From JALZCH01 sp036387315 (GTDB taxonomy: Bacteria > Acidobacteriota > Blastocatellia > Pyrinomonadales > Pyrinomonadaceae): a DNA stretch of 50,814 nt. The position numbers were made by a program, and so were the translations under genes. Shown here in pieces: positions 8,025-17,280 of this stretch (the stretch's first letter is position 1; every line of letters begins with the position of its first letter). The notes under the pieces were generated by a model. That model saw only the letters and a list, made by a program, of their open reading frames with translations. It did no database searches and was not told the DNA's origin. The DNA is taken from positions 1 to 50,814 of the forward strand of contig DASVTY010000045.1 of the NCBI GenBank assembly GCA_036387315.1. Reading direction: 5' to 3'.

Positions 8025-9038
8025 ATGAAATTTCGTTTTGATTTTAAAAAATCCGTTTTAGCTTTATTTTTGCTGCTTGGTTTCGCCGCCGCGTCGTTTG
8101 CTCAAGATGACGTGGTAAAAATTGAAACGACGCTGGTTCGCCTTAATGTCGGCGTCGTTGACGCCAAAGGAAACGTCATTACCAATTTAAACAAAGACAG
8201 TTTTACGGTTTACGAAGACAACATAAAACAAAATATCTCACGGTTTGAGCCGGTTTCAGCGCCGTTCAGCATCGTGATGATGCTCGACGTTTCCGGTTCG
8301 ACCAAGAGCTTTCGTCAGCAAATGGCGCAGGCGGCGAGTCGTTTTACCGACGCCCTTTCGGCGGAAGACCGCGTTGCAGTAATGACTTTTAACGAAAAAC
8401 CGGAGCTTTTGACCGATTTTACGACTAATCAGAAAGACATTAAATACGCTATCAATCTCGTCGGGACAAGCGGCAAAGCCGGAAAGACGATGCTTTATAA
8501 AGCGCTCGATGAAGCGTTGAAAAAGCTCAGAAAAGAAGGAACGCGCCGCAAAGCAATCGTTGTTTTAACTGACGGAATTGATACCGATTTGGAAGCGGCT
8601 GACCGTAAAATCGCCGGAAACAGCCAGACCGCCGAAGAAGCCGCAAATTTGATCAAACCGGAACAAAATCAGTTTTTATCGCAAATTCTGGACACCGCCG
8701 ACCGGCAAGGCGTTACAATTTACCCGCTCGCGCTGCCTTCGGGCGATCCGAGCCGTTTGCCCGATCCGCTGCCGTTCCAAGTCGTGCGCTATAAAGCCGC
8801 GCGCGAACGCCTTCAGCTTTTGGCAAACCGAACGGGCGGGCAATTAAACACGATCAATCGGCTTGATGAAATGAGTCGGTTATATGCGATTGTGGCGGCG
8901 GATTTGCGCAGGCTTTACAGCATCGAATACGAGCCTGCCGCCGAACGCGCCCGCGACGGAAAATGGCGCGTTATCAAGCTCGAAATCAATCGCCCGGAAT
9001 TAGTCGTTCGCACTCGCCCCGGTTATTATGCGCGTTAG
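8025..9038 (+). CDS. Secreted VWA-domain protein (acidobacterial VWFA-related family)
   Basis: A 337-residue protein with a signal peptide (MKFRFDFKKSVLALFLLLGF, cleavage near SFA-QD), a short N-terminal beta domain (IETTLVRLNVGVVDAKGN; FTVYEDNIKQNISRFEP) and a von Willebrand A domain. The MIDAS motif is intact at residues 88-92 (DVSGS), with a later VLTDGIDTD. The order matches the family annotated as VWFA-related Acidobacterial domain, which is abundant in this phylum. It probably binds a partner through a divalent metal outside the cytoplasm. The frame is open back to 7761, overlapping the divergent gene; the ATG at 8025 begins the signal peptide. An ATG at 7986 would add 13 residues and cannot be ruled out. 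Confidence 0.88.
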   Translation: MKFRFDFKKSVLALFLLLGFAAASFAQDDVVKIETTLVRLNVGVVDAKGNVITNLNKDSFTVYEDNIKQNISRFEPVSAPFSIVMMLDVSGSTKSFRQQMAQAASRFTDALSAEDRVAVMTFNEKPELLTDFTTNQKDIKYAINLVGTSGKAGKTMLYKALDEALKKLRKEGTRRKAIVVLTDGIDTDLEAADRKIAGNSQTAEEAANLIKPEQNQFLSQILDTADRQGVTIYPLALPSGDPSRLPDPLPFQVVRYKAARERLQLLANRTGGQLNTINRLDEMSRLYAIVAADLRRLYSIEYEPAAERARDGKWRVIKLEINRPELVVRTRPGYYAR

Positions 9039-9429
9039 CGGATGGTGCTCGGAAAATCTAATTTTGATAGAGCCTTTCCCTACAAAGCGAATCCAATTTT
9101 TCGTAAAACTTTCAAATATCAGGCGCTAAATTAGAGTTTACGGCGCGGCGCGAAATTAGAAAGACGAACCGCAAAAATAAAAAGTAAAACTCTTGTTTCT
9201 CACCGCTTAAAAATCTCTCTCAAATATTTTTTTCTGGTTAATGTATTTTCGCTGGACAATCGGCGTAAATTTATTCTAAAACAGTAGTTAAGAAGAAAAA
9301 ACTGCGGCATTAGCCGAAGTTTGAAGTGTCAGTGAATAAGTGGTACAACTGAAATGTCGAACTAGAGATTTTAACTCTTCCCTGCACCTCTTCCGCACGG
9401 AAATTTTTATACATATATCGGAATTATAA
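9039..9429. other. Intergenic region upstream of mreB
   Basis: 391 bp, AT-rich, between the VWA gene and mreB. I see no convincing coding frame, RNA gene or strong terminator. It must hold the mreB promoter, but I could not pick a -35/-10 pair with confidence. There is no good Shine-Dalgarno sequence just before the mreB ATG. Confidence 0.5.
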
Positions 9430-10479
9430 ATGGCTTTTCCCAAAACATTATTCAGTCTGTTTTCCAGCGATTTAGCGATTGACCTCGGCACGGCGAACAC
9501 GCTCGTCTATGCCAAAGGTCGCGGCATCGTCGTCAGCGAGCCGTCAATTGTGGCAATTAACAAAGTTACTAATCAGGTCGAAGCCGTCGGGCGCGACGCC
9601 AAAGAAATGCTCGGCAGAACGCCCGGCAACATCGTGGCGATTCGCCCGATGAAAGACGGCGTGATCGCGAATTTTGAAGTGACGGAAAAAATGCTCCAGC
9701 ATTTTATCCGCAAAGCGCATAACGGTAAAACGTGGGTTTCTCCGCGCGTCGTCATTGGAATTCCTTCCGAGATTACGCAGGTCGAGCGTCGCGCGGTCGA
9801 AGATTCGGCGTATCGCGCCAAAGCGTCGGAAGTTTATCTGGTCGAAGAAGCAATGGCGGCGGCAATCGGCGCGGGGCTGCCGATTACCGAACCGCACGGA
9901 AATATGGTCGTGGACATCGGCGGCGGAACTACCGACATCGCCGTAATTTCTTTGAGCGGAATCGTTTATTCGCGCGCCGTGCGAGTTGCCGGAAACGAAA
10001 TGGACGAAGCGATTACGCAGTACATCAAGCGCAAATACAATCTTTTGATTGGCGAACGCACATCCGAAGCCATCAAAATCGCTTTGGGCAGCGGGTTTCC
10101 GCTCGACGAACCGCTTTCGATGGACGTGCGCGGGCGCAATTTAATCGAAGGCATTCCGAAAACAATCACTATAACGGACGAAGAAATCCGCGAAGCCCTC
10201 GCCGATTCGGTGGCGACAATCGTCAATGCCGTTCGCGTCGCGCTTGAAAGAACGCCGCCGGAGCTTTCGGCGGATATTGTCGAACGCGGAATCGTTCTGA
10301 CGGGCGGCGGCGCGCTGCTCAAGAATTTGGACAAACGCTTGATGATCGAAACCGGATTGCCCGTCGTTCTAGCAGATGATCCGCTTTCATCGGTCGTTTT
10401 GGGAACGGGCAAAATGCTCTCGGACTTTGAACTCTTAAAGCGCGTTAAATGGGACAATACGCTGACACAAGGTGCATGA
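9430..10479 (+). CDS. mreB: Rod shape-determining protein MreB
   Basis: A 349-residue bacterial actin that polymerises under the inner membrane and directs side-wall peptidoglycan synthesis by the Rod complex. The actin-fold nucleotide motifs are all visible: phosphate 1 LAIDLGTANTLVYAKGRG, connect 1 and the ASEVYLVEEAMAAAIGAGLP stretch, phosphate 2 NMVVDIGGGTTDIAVISLSG, and the adenosine motif GIVLTGGGALLKNLDKRL. The N-terminus MAFPKTLFSLFSSD could act as a membrane-binding amphipathic segment. Length is normal. First gene of the mreBCD-mrdA-rodA cluster; a hairpin element separates it from mreC. Confidence 0.98.
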   Translation: MAFPKTLFSLFSSDLAIDLGTANTLVYAKGRGIVVSEPSIVAINKVTNQVEAVGRDAKEMLGRTPGNIVAIRPMKDGVIANFEVTEKMLQHFIRKAHNGKTWVSPRVVIGIPSEITQVERRAVEDSAYRAKASEVYLVEEAMAAAIGAGLPITEPHGNMVVDIGGGTTDIAVISLSGIVYSRAVRVAGNEMDEAITQYIKRKYNLLIGERTSEAIKIALGSGFPLDEPLSMDVRGRNLIEGIPKTITITDEEIREALADSVATIVNAVRVALERTPPELSADIVERGIVLTGGGALLKNLDKRLMIETGLPVVLADDPLSSVVLGTGKMLSDFELLKRVKWDNTLTQGA

Positions 10480-10482
10480 ATC

Positions 10483-10574
10483 AAAGGATGAAGGATGAAG
10501 GATGAAGGATGAAATAAGAATTAAGCGTACGGCTTTTTGTTTTATTCATCCTTCATCCTTCATCCTTCATCCTT
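10483..10574. repeat. Intergenic palindrome of GGATGAA heptamers (mreB-mreC)
   Basis: Left arm 10483-10517 holds four tandem GGATGAA units and right arm 10542-10574 holds four tandem TTCATCC units. The arms pair over more than 30 bp with a single bulged A and a 24-nt loop. It begins 4 bp after the mreB stop and ends 7 bp before the mreC GTG start, occupying nearly the entire intergenic space. No U-run follows, so it is not a classical terminator. Confidence 0.9.
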
Positions 10575-10581
10575 CAAATGA

Positions 10582-11502
10582 GTGGTTTCGTTAACTCAGA
10601 AAAACTTAAGTCAGAAAGAAATCCGGCAGCGGACGCCTTGGTTGTTTGCCGCGCTGCTGTTGGTTAATTTCGCGCTGATGGCTTATGACGCGAAAGACTC
10701 TGATACAAAAGAGCGCACCGTCAGAGTATGGGCGCAGGCGATTGCCGGTTTTGTTCAGCGCCCGGTGGCGACCGTCAGCAATTCCGTCAGCGGTGTTGTC
10801 GGAACGGTTTCTCAGATGCAAACTGCGGTCGGCGAAAACGAAACTCTGCGCGAGCGGGTTAATCAACTCGAAACCGAAAAGATTAACAGTCAAAATCTGC
10901 AATCCGAAAACGAAAGACTGAAAAGTTTACTCAGCTTAACGAGTTCGTTGTCTTATCAATCAGTGAAGGCTGAAGTTATCGCGCGCGATCCGTCCATCTG
11001 GTTTGATTTGGTGACGATTAATCAGGGCAGCTCGGCGGGAATCAAGCTCAATATGCCCGTTGTCACGGGCGAAGGCGTGGTCGGGCGCGTTTATTCGACG
11101 AGTCCCGTTACGTCGCAAATCATTTTATTGACCAATGATCAATCAGCCGTCGGCGCAATCGTCGGGCAAGTCGGGGCATCAAACGCTTTTGGATTGATCA
11201 GAGGCAAAGGCAAAGAGACGCTCGAAATGAATCACGTTTCCGGTCAGGAAAAAGTCGAAGTCGGCAGCATTATTACGACAACAGGGCAGGATCGAATTTA
11301 TCCGCCGGGTTTAAAAGTTGGCGAAATCGTCGAAGTTAAAACCGGTTCGGTTTCCAGCTCGCAGACGATTTCTGTTCGTCCGACGGCAAATCTCGGCTCT
11401 CTGCGCGAAGTCGCCGTTTTGTTGTACACGCCGCCGCCGCGCCCCGAACCGGAACAAGTTCTTCCGAACGCCAAAAAACAAGGAGAGAAAGCGAAACGCT
11501 GA
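10582..11502 (+). CDS. mreC: Rod shape-determining protein MreC
   Basis: A 306-residue bitopic membrane protein of the elongasome, thought to activate PBP2-RodA in the periplasm. A membrane segment lies at about residues 19-34 (PWLFAALLLVNFALMAYD), followed by a coiled coil (about 75-115, ETLRERVNQLETEKINSQ) and the two beta-barrel domains (VIARDPSIWFDLVTINQGSS; GVVGRVYSTSPVTSQIILLT; IITTTGQDRIYPPGLKVGEI). A Pro/Lys-rich tail ends the protein. The start is GTG at 10582; an ATG four bases upstream is in another frame. It sits 3' of the GGATGAA hairpin. Confidence 0.95.
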   Translation: MVSLTQKNLSQKEIRQRTPWLFAALLLVNFALMAYDAKDSDTKERTVRVWAQAIAGFVQRPVATVSNSVSGVVGTVSQMQTAVGENETLRERVNQLETEKINSQNLQSENERLKSLLSLTSSLSYQSVKAEVIARDPSIWFDLVTINQGSSAGIKLNMPVVTGEGVVGRVYSTSPVTSQIILLTNDQSAVGAIVGQVGASNAFGLIRGKGKETLEMNHVSGQEKVEVGSIITTTGQDRIYPPGLKVGEIVEVKTGSVSSSQTISVRPTANLGSLREVAVLLYTPPPRPEPEQVLPNAKKQGEKAKR

Positions 11503-11570
11503 ACGCGGAATGATGAATGCTGAACTGAATACAAAGAGCTTTAATTCATCGTTCATCATTCCTAATTCAT
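11503..11570. repeat. Intergenic palindrome of GAATGATGAA-type units (mreC-mreD)
   Basis: Starts immediately after the mreC stop. GGAATGATGAA (11507-11517) pairs perfectly with TTCATCATTCC (11552-11562), and flanking degenerate TGAATGCTGAACTGAA / TTAATTCATCG units extend the arms. The mreD GTG start follows within 10 bp. Confidence 0.7.
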
Positions 11571-11579
11571 AATTTTAAA

Positions 11580-12134
11580 GTGGAAATATTAACCACTACA
11601 CTCGCCCTCATTATCGCCATCGTCTTGCAGTCGACGGTTCGGCAAATCGCGCCGCCGCTCGCCTTTGTGGATTTTCCGCTCATCATTATCGTTTACGTGG
11701 CGCTTAAACGCGACGCTTTCCGCGCTTTGATTTACGCGACAATTGCCGGTGTTGCCGTTGACGCTTTGAGCGGCGGATTGCTCGGAGCCAGCGGTTTTTC
11801 CAAAACTCTGACGGCTTTTGTCGTCGTCGAATTGGCGCGGCGGGTTTTGCTGGTTGACAATCTGCTGATCAGAATCCCGGTTTTGGCGGGCGCGATTCTG
11901 CTCGAAAGCTCGATTTATTACTCGATGAACCGCCTGCTCGGACAATCGCCGAACGCGCCTTTTGTCGAAACTCTCGCCTATTCTCTAATCGGCACGACGA
12001 TTACCGGAACCGTGACGATGCTCATTCTCGAATACTTTTTCTCCGAACGCGCGCGTTTAAACCGCCGCAATTTTGCGCCGCGTCGTCAAGCCGCGCTGCG
12101 CCGCAATCCAATCCGACTCGGACGCCGAGTTTAA
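11580..12134 (+). CDS. mreD: Rod shape-determining protein MreD
   Basis: A 184-residue hydrophobic protein with about five membrane segments (for example TTTLALIIAIVLQSTV; PLIIIVYVALKR; LLIRIPVLAGAILLESSIYY; LIGTTITGTVTMLILEYFF) and a very basic C-terminus (FSERARLNRRNFAPRRQAAL). MreD belongs to the Rod complex with MreC, RodA and PBP2. Sequence is poorly conserved in the family; identity rests on length, topology and position between mreC and mrdA. The start is GTG at 11580. Confidence 0.9.
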   Translation: MEILTTTLALIIAIVLQSTVRQIAPPLAFVDFPLIIIVYVALKRDAFRALIYATIAGVAVDALSGGLLGASGFSKTLTAFVVVELARRVLLVDNLLIRIPVLAGAILLESSIYYSMNRLLGQSPNAPFVETLAYSLIGTTITGTVTMLILEYFFSERARLNRRNFAPRRQAALRRNPIRLGRRV

Positions 12135-12137
12135 AAC

Positions 12138-12250
12138 AATTACGAATTACGAATTACAAAAGACAAATTAAGGAATTCAATTTGTATCTAAAATTATTTC
12201 ACATTCGTAATTCGCAATGATTATTTCCTTCATTCGTAATTCGTAATTTG
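12138..12250. repeat. Intergenic palindrome of AATTACG heptamers (mreD-mrdA)
   Basis: Left arm 12138-12157 has tandem AATTACGAATTACGAATTAC units, and right arm 12231-12250 has CATTCGTAATTCGTAATTTG. A second degenerate inverted copy, CATTCGTAATTCGCAATG, lies at 12202-12219. It begins 4 bp after the mreD stop. The right arm ends about 20 bp before the mrdA ATG. Confidence 0.85.
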
Positions 12251-12270
12251 AAAGCGCGTAATTGACTCTT

Positions 12271-14166
12271 ATGAAGCTCGATGATAATTCGCAAAATTTG
12301 GGAGTCAGGATTGGCGCAATTCAAATTATTGCCGTTGTTTTGTTGGCTTTGTTAGGAATCAGACTTTATTATTTGCAAATCGTCAAAGGCGAACAATACA
12401 AAGAACGCGCGGTAAATCAGCGCATTCGGCTGTTGCCGATTCCGGCACCGCGCGGCGCGATTTTAGACCGGCAGGGGCGCGTGATGGTTGATTCGCGTCA
12501 AACTTATAACGTCGTTCTCTCGCGCGAAGAAATTAAAAACAAAGACATTACTTCGCTTCTCCCGGTGTATTCGGAGAATCTCGGAATTGACGAAGAAACT
12601 TTGCGCGAAAAGCTCGATTTTATGCGTTTGCAGCCCGCTTTTGAATCGGTTGTAATCAAAGAAAACGTTGGGCTTGATGATCTGACCTGGGTTGAAGCGC
12701 ATGAGCTTGAACACCCCGAACTGCGCGTCGAAATTCACCCGCAGCGTTTTTATCCGCTCGGCAAAACAGCCGCTCACATTTTGGGATATGTCGGCGAAAT
12801 CAGTCCGAAGCAGCTTCAAGAACCAGTGTTCATTGATAAAGGGCTGCGACCGGGCGACATTATCGGCAGAGAAGGTTTGGAAGCCACTTATGATCATTTT
12901 TTGAGGGGGAAAGATGGCTATCGCAAGGTTGTAGTTGATTCGCGCGGACGAATTCAAGAGGAAATCGAAGTCGTTCAGCCTCAGCCCGGACAGGATTTAG
13001 TGACGACGATTGATCTGGATTTGCAAAAAGCAGCCGAGCAAAAGCTGGCGGAATCAGCGACAAAGCGCGGCGTGTTAGTAGCGATGGATCCTAACAACGG
13101 CGAAATCTTGGTGATGGCTTCGGCTCCGAGTTTTGATCCGAACGTTTTCGTCAGCAAAGTTTCAACCAAAGAAGGACGCAGAGAAATCGCGGCGCTTTAC
13201 AATGACCCGGAAAAACCTTTGCTGAACCGCGCGATTCGCGGTCGTTTTCATCCCGGTTCGACCTGGAAAATCCCGGAATCAATTGCCGCTTTGCAACAAG
13301 GCGTGATAACAGTTGAAAATTCTAGAATCGTTTGCGGCGGCGGAATACAAATAGGAAATAGATTTACGCGCGACACCAGCGGAAATCACGGTTCGCCGGA
13401 TTTGCCATCGGCTATTACTCATTCTTGTGACGGTTATTATTATCGTCTGGCTTTGAAAATGAAGCTCGACGGTTTAATCAAAATGGTCGAAGAGTTTGAA
13501 TATGACAAAAAGACGGGCGTTGATTTGCCCGGCGAATACATCACAAGAACGCCGAAATTTTACAAAACGATGATTGAAAAACGCGACGGAAGTTGGAAAG
13601 ACATCGAAAGCGTTTTTGCTTCCATCGGACAGGTGACGGTCGAAGCAACTCCGATTTCGATGATTCGCTCGCTTTCGGTTGTCGGAGTGCAGGGTAAAAT
13701 GTTTGTGCCGCATTTGATGAAAGAAGCCAAAGAAGTTTCGGCTATGGGCGTGCGCGGAGAATCGGGATTTTGGGAAACGCGCTCGAAAGTCGAATACCTT
13801 GTTCCCGCACCTAAAGTCATTTCTATGACAAAGGCGCAAAACGAGTTTGTTTTAAAGGGAATGTGGGGTGTGGTGAACAACGGCGGAACAGCGCGAAGCC
13901 TCAAAATAAGCGATTGGGAGATGGCTGGAAAAACGGGCACGGCGCAAAACTCCGCCATAGGTTCGGGCGGCGCGAAAGACCATTCGTGGTTTATGTCGTT
14001 TGCACCGGCTTACAAACCTGAAATTGCCGTTATCGGTTTGATTGAAAACTCCGGTTTCGGAGCGTCGCACGCCGGTCCGGCGGTCAAAGGCGTTCATGAA
14101 GCCTACGCCGGCAAATATCATCCGCAGCTAACAATTGCGGCGACGCAGCTAGCAGCTAAAAAATAA
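12271..14166 (+). CDS. mrdA: Penicillin-binding protein 2, first tandem copy
   Basis: A class B PBP: peptidoglycan DD-transpeptidase of the elongasome, working with RodA. It has 631 residues with one N-terminal membrane helix (IGAIQIIAVVLLALLGIRLY), the pedestal domain (APRGAILDRQGRVMVDSRQT) and a transpeptidase domain with all three active-site motifs: STWK with nucleophile Ser330, SCD at 385-387 as in other PBP2s, and KTG at 554-556. The residues before the nucleophile are FHPGSTWK where the second copy and most PBP2s have YPPGST. The frame opens at TTG 12262, but ATG 12271 aligns with the second copy. The second paralogue follows after 38 bp with no hairpin between. Confidence 0.96.
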   Translation: MKLDDNSQNLGVRIGAIQIIAVVLLALLGIRLYYLQIVKGEQYKERAVNQRIRLLPIPAPRGAILDRQGRVMVDSRQTYNVVLSREEIKNKDITSLLPVYSENLGIDEETLREKLDFMRLQPAFESVVIKENVGLDDLTWVEAHELEHPELRVEIHPQRFYPLGKTAAHILGYVGEISPKQLQEPVFIDKGLRPGDIIGREGLEATYDHFLRGKDGYRKVVVDSRGRIQEEIEVVQPQPGQDLVTTIDLDLQKAAEQKLAESATKRGVLVAMDPNNGEILVMASAPSFDPNVFVSKVSTKEGRREIAALYNDPEKPLLNRAIRGRFHPGSTWKIPESIAALQQGVITVENSRIVCGGGIQIGNRFTRDTSGNHGSPDLPSAITHSCDGYYYRLALKMKLDGLIKMVEEFEYDKKTGVDLPGEYITRTPKFYKTMIEKRDGSWKDIESVFASIGQVTVEATPISMIRSLSVVGVQGKMFVPHLMKEAKEVSAMGVRGESGFWETRSKVEYLVPAPKVISMTKAQNEFVLKGMWGVVNNGGTARSLKISDWEMAGKTGTAQNSAIGSGGAKDHSWFMSFAPAYKPEIAVIGLIENSGFGASHAGPAVKGVHEAYAGKYHPQLTIAATQLAAKK

Positions 14167-14204
14167 ATTGCGAATTGAAAATACCGGGTTCGTGATTGAG
14201 TCCT

Positions 14205-16118
14205 ATGAAGTTTGACGATCATTCACAAAATTTACCAGCCAGAATCGGTGCGATTCAGGTAATTGCTTTTGTTTTACTCGCTCTTTTGGGCGTCCGGCTT
14301 TATTATCTGCAAATCGTTAAAGGCGACCAGTATAAAGAACGCGCCGAAAACCAACGCGTTCGTCTGCTGCCCATTCCTGCTCCGCGCGGGGCAATTTTAG
14401 ACCGGCAGGGGCGCGTGATGGTTGATTCAAGACAGACTTATAACGTCGTTCTCTCGCGCGAAGAAATTAAAAACCGCGACATTAACAGTCTGCTCCCCGA
14501 ATACGCCGACGGGCTTTCGATTGACGAGGAAACTTTGCGTGAAAAGCTCGATTTTATGCGCTTGCAGCCTGCGTTTGAATCTCTGGTGATTAAAGAAAAC
14601 GCCACGCTCGAAGATTTGGCGTGGGCAGAATCGCACCAGATCGAACATCCCGAACTGCGTGTTGAAATTCACCCGCAGCGTTTTTATCCGCTCGGCACGA
14701 TTGCCGCGCACACTCTTGGATATGTCGGCGAAATCAGTCCGAAACAACTACAGGAACCGAGATTTATCGAAAGAGGATTGCGCCCCGGCGACATTATCGG
14801 CAAAGAAGGTCTCGAAGCCGCTTACGATCAATACTTGCGCGGACGCGACGGATTTAGAAAAGTCGTGGTTGATTCGCGCGGACGAATTCAAGAGGAAATC
14901 GAAGTCGTTCAGCCTCAGCCCGGACAGGATTTGGTGACGACGATTGATCTGGATTTACAAAAAGCAGCCGAGCAAAAGCTGGCGGAATCGGTGACAAAGC
15001 GCGGCGTGCTGGTGGCAATGGACCCGAACAACGGTGAAATCCTGGTGATGGCTTCGGCTCCGAGTTTTGATCCGAATGTGATGGTCAATAAAGTTTCAAC
15101 CAAAGAAGGACGCAGAGAAATCGCGGCGCTTTACAACGATCCGCAAAAACCATTGCTAAACCGCGCAATTCGCGGTCGCTATCCTCCCGGTTCGACCTGG
15201 AAGATTCCCGAATCGGTCGCCGCTTTGCAGCAGGGCGTGATAACGGTCGAGAAATCGAATATGGTCTGCGGCGGCGGTATTACGACCGGCAGCAAATTTA
15301 CCCGCTGTATGGGCAATCACGGCTCGCCGCCGCTTTCTTACGCGATCACGAAATCGTGCGACGGTTATTATTATCGTCTGGCTTTGAAAATGGGAATTGA
15401 CGGTTTGATCAAAATGGTCGAAACGTTCGAGTATGACAAACCGACCGGAGTTGATTTGCCGGGCGAATATACGACCAGAACACCGAAATTTTACAGACCG
15501 ATTATCGAAAAACGCGACGGGCGCTGGAATGATGTCGAAACGGTTTTCGCATCAATCGGACAGGTTACGGTTCAGGCGACGCCGATTTCGATGTTGCGGG
15601 CGATTGCGTCCCTGGGCGTGGGCGGAAAAATGTTTGTGCCGCATTTGATGAAAGAAGCCAGGGAAGCTGCGGTTATGGGCGAACCCGGAGAATCGGGTTA
15701 TTGGGAAGCGCGTCCGTTGACGCCTTATTCGCTACCCGCGCCCAAAATCATTGAAATGACTCCGGCGCAGAACAAAGTCATCGTCGAAGGAATGTGGGGG
15801 GCGGTCAACGCCGGCGGAACGGCTGCCGGAATTAAAATGCAAAACTGGGAAATTGCCGGAAAAACCGGAACGGCGCAGGTCGTCGGGCTTGGCAAAGACA
15901 CCGGCGCAAACAAAGACCACGCCTGGTTTGTCTCGTTTGCTCCGGCTTACAAACCGGAAATCGCGATTATCGGATTGATTGAAAACTCAGGTTTCGGCGG
16001 CAGAAACGCGGCTCCGGCGGCGCGCGGCATTTACGAAGCGTATATCGAAAAACATCATCCGCAGCTCTTGAGCGAAAGCGAAAAATTGGAGCTGCACACG
16101 GGACATCCGGCAAATTAA
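14205..16118 (+). CDS. mrdA: Penicillin-binding protein 2, second tandem copy
   Basis: A 637-residue class B PBP paralogous to the preceding gene. By hand count the two differ at about 45 of the first 347 residues (about 87 percent identity, no gaps); the transpeptidase halves diverge more, with small indels around 360-370 and in the loop after KTGTAQ. SxxK (YPPGSTWK, Ser330), SCDGYYYRLA and KTGTAQ are intact, so both copies should be catalytic. This copy has the more canonical YPPGST context and a different C-terminal tail. ATG 14205 is chosen over the TTG at 14196. It is followed by rodA after 28 bp, making it the copy adjacent to its usual partner. Confidence 0.96.
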   Translation: MKFDDHSQNLPARIGAIQVIAFVLLALLGVRLYYLQIVKGDQYKERAENQRVRLLPIPAPRGAILDRQGRVMVDSRQTYNVVLSREEIKNRDINSLLPEYADGLSIDEETLREKLDFMRLQPAFESLVIKENATLEDLAWAESHQIEHPELRVEIHPQRFYPLGTIAAHTLGYVGEISPKQLQEPRFIERGLRPGDIIGKEGLEAAYDQYLRGRDGFRKVVVDSRGRIQEEIEVVQPQPGQDLVTTIDLDLQKAAEQKLAESVTKRGVLVAMDPNNGEILVMASAPSFDPNVMVNKVSTKEGRREIAALYNDPQKPLLNRAIRGRYPPGSTWKIPESVAALQQGVITVEKSNMVCGGGITTGSKFTRCMGNHGSPPLSYAITKSCDGYYYRLALKMGIDGLIKMVETFEYDKPTGVDLPGEYTTRTPKFYRPIIEKRDGRWNDVETVFASIGQVTVQATPISMLRAIASLGVGGKMFVPHLMKEAREAAVMGEPGESGYWEARPLTPYSLPAPKIIEMTPAQNKVIVEGMWGAVNAGGTAAGIKMQNWEIAGKTGTAQVVGLGKDTGANKDHAWFVSFAPAYKPEIAIIGLIENSGFGGRNAAPAARGIYEAYIEKHHPQLLSESEKLELHTGHPAN

Positions 16119-16146
16119 TTTTTGGCTTTGATTTGGCAGTATTGAA

Positions 16147-17268
16147 ATGGTTGCAAGAATCGAAAAACGCAGTTTGAGAGATTTTGATTGGATGCTGGCG
16201 CTGCTGGCGATGGCGGTCGTCTGTTTCGGCGTCTGGCAGATTTATAACGCGGTGCCGACCGAAACTTTTTGGCAAAAACAGCTTATCGGCTTGGGCTTGG
16301 CATCGGTCGCAATGCTCGTGATGGCGTTTACCGATTATCGTAAGCTGATTGAATACGCCCCGGCGTTTTACGTTTTCGGTTTGATTTTGCTGGTGCTGGT
16401 TTTAATTCCCGGAATCGGAATGAAAATCAACGGTCAACAGTGCTGGATAAAAGTGCCGATTATCGGGCAGTTTCAGCCGTCGGAGTTTGTCAAAATTCCG
16501 GTTGTCTTGATGCTCGCCAAATATTTCGGCAAAAAGCGTTCGGGTAGTTTAACTTTGCGCGAAACGTTTTTGGGCGTCGGCATTTTAGCTTTGCCGCTTG
16601 GTTTGATTATGCTCGAACCGGACGCAGGGCAATCTCTCACTTACTTTCCGCTGCTGGCAGTTGTGCTGTTTTTGTCTGGCATCAAATTGCGCTGGGTTTT
16701 AACGGTTTTGATTTTAGGCGTCGTTTCGGTTCCGCTGGCTTGGACAATCGGCGTGCAAACCGGAAAAATCAAGCCGTATCAGCAGGAACGCATCAAAGTT
16801 ATTATTGACCCCGAAAGCGCCGATCCGAAAGGCGTCGGTTATCACACTTTACAATCAATCATCACGGTCGGTCAGGGAGGTTTGACGGGAGCGGACGTTG
16901 GTCCTGAATTTTCGCAGGCGGCGCTCAAATTTTTGCCCGAACCGCAAACGGATTTTATTTTCGCCGTGACAGCCGAACACACCGGCTTTATCGGCTGCAT
17001 CGCCTTGCTGCTGGCGTATGCGTTCATCATTTCGAGGTTGTGCGCCAGCGCGCGGCACGCGCCCGACCGAGCCGGAATGCTCGTCATTATGGCGATTGCG
17101 GGCGGAATGTCGTTTCAGATTTTTATCAACGCGGGAATGGCGCTCGGATTTCTGCCCGTTATCGGAGTCCCGCTGCCGCTGATGAGCAACGGTTTGTCGG
17201 CGATTTTGGCAACATTTATCGCAATCGGTTTTGCGATCAGCGTGCGAATGAGGCGCTTTGTGAATTAG
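16147..17268 (+). CDS. rodA: Peptidoglycan glycosyltransferase RodA
   Basis: A 373-residue SEDS-family protein with about ten membrane segments. RodA polymerises lipid II into glycan strands alongside PBP2 during elongation. Recognisable SEDS blocks are GQCW-like GQQCWIKVPIIGQFQPSEF, AKYF..., LIMLEPDAGQSLTYFP (containing the essential Asp region), GVGYHTLQSIITVGQGGLTG, LPEPQTDFIFAVTAEHTGF and VIGVPLPLMSNGLSAILATF. Length is normal. It follows the second mrdA by 28 bp and is the last gene of the compact mre/mrd run; a hairpin element separates it from the PBP1A gene. Confidence 0.97.
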   Translation: MVARIEKRSLRDFDWMLALLAMAVVCFGVWQIYNAVPTETFWQKQLIGLGLASVAMLVMAFTDYRKLIEYAPAFYVFGLILLVLVLIPGIGMKINGQQCWIKVPIIGQFQPSEFVKIPVVLMLAKYFGKKRSGSLTLRETFLGVGILALPLGLIMLEPDAGQSLTYFPLLAVVLFLSGIKLRWVLTVLILGVVSVPLAWTIGVQTGKIKPYQQERIKVIIDPESADPKGVGYHTLQSIITVGQGGLTGADVGPEFSQAALKFLPEPQTDFIFAVTAEHTGFIGCIALLLAYAFIISRLCASARHAPDRAGMLVIMAIAGGMSFQIFINAGMALGFLPVIGVPLPLMSNGLSAILATFIAIGFAISVRMRRFVN

Positions 17269-17280
17269 AATAGATTTTGA

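Noticed and set aside
10578..10581. ATG at 10578 as the mreC start
   Set aside because: It is out of frame with MreC; GTG 10582 gives the correct protein.
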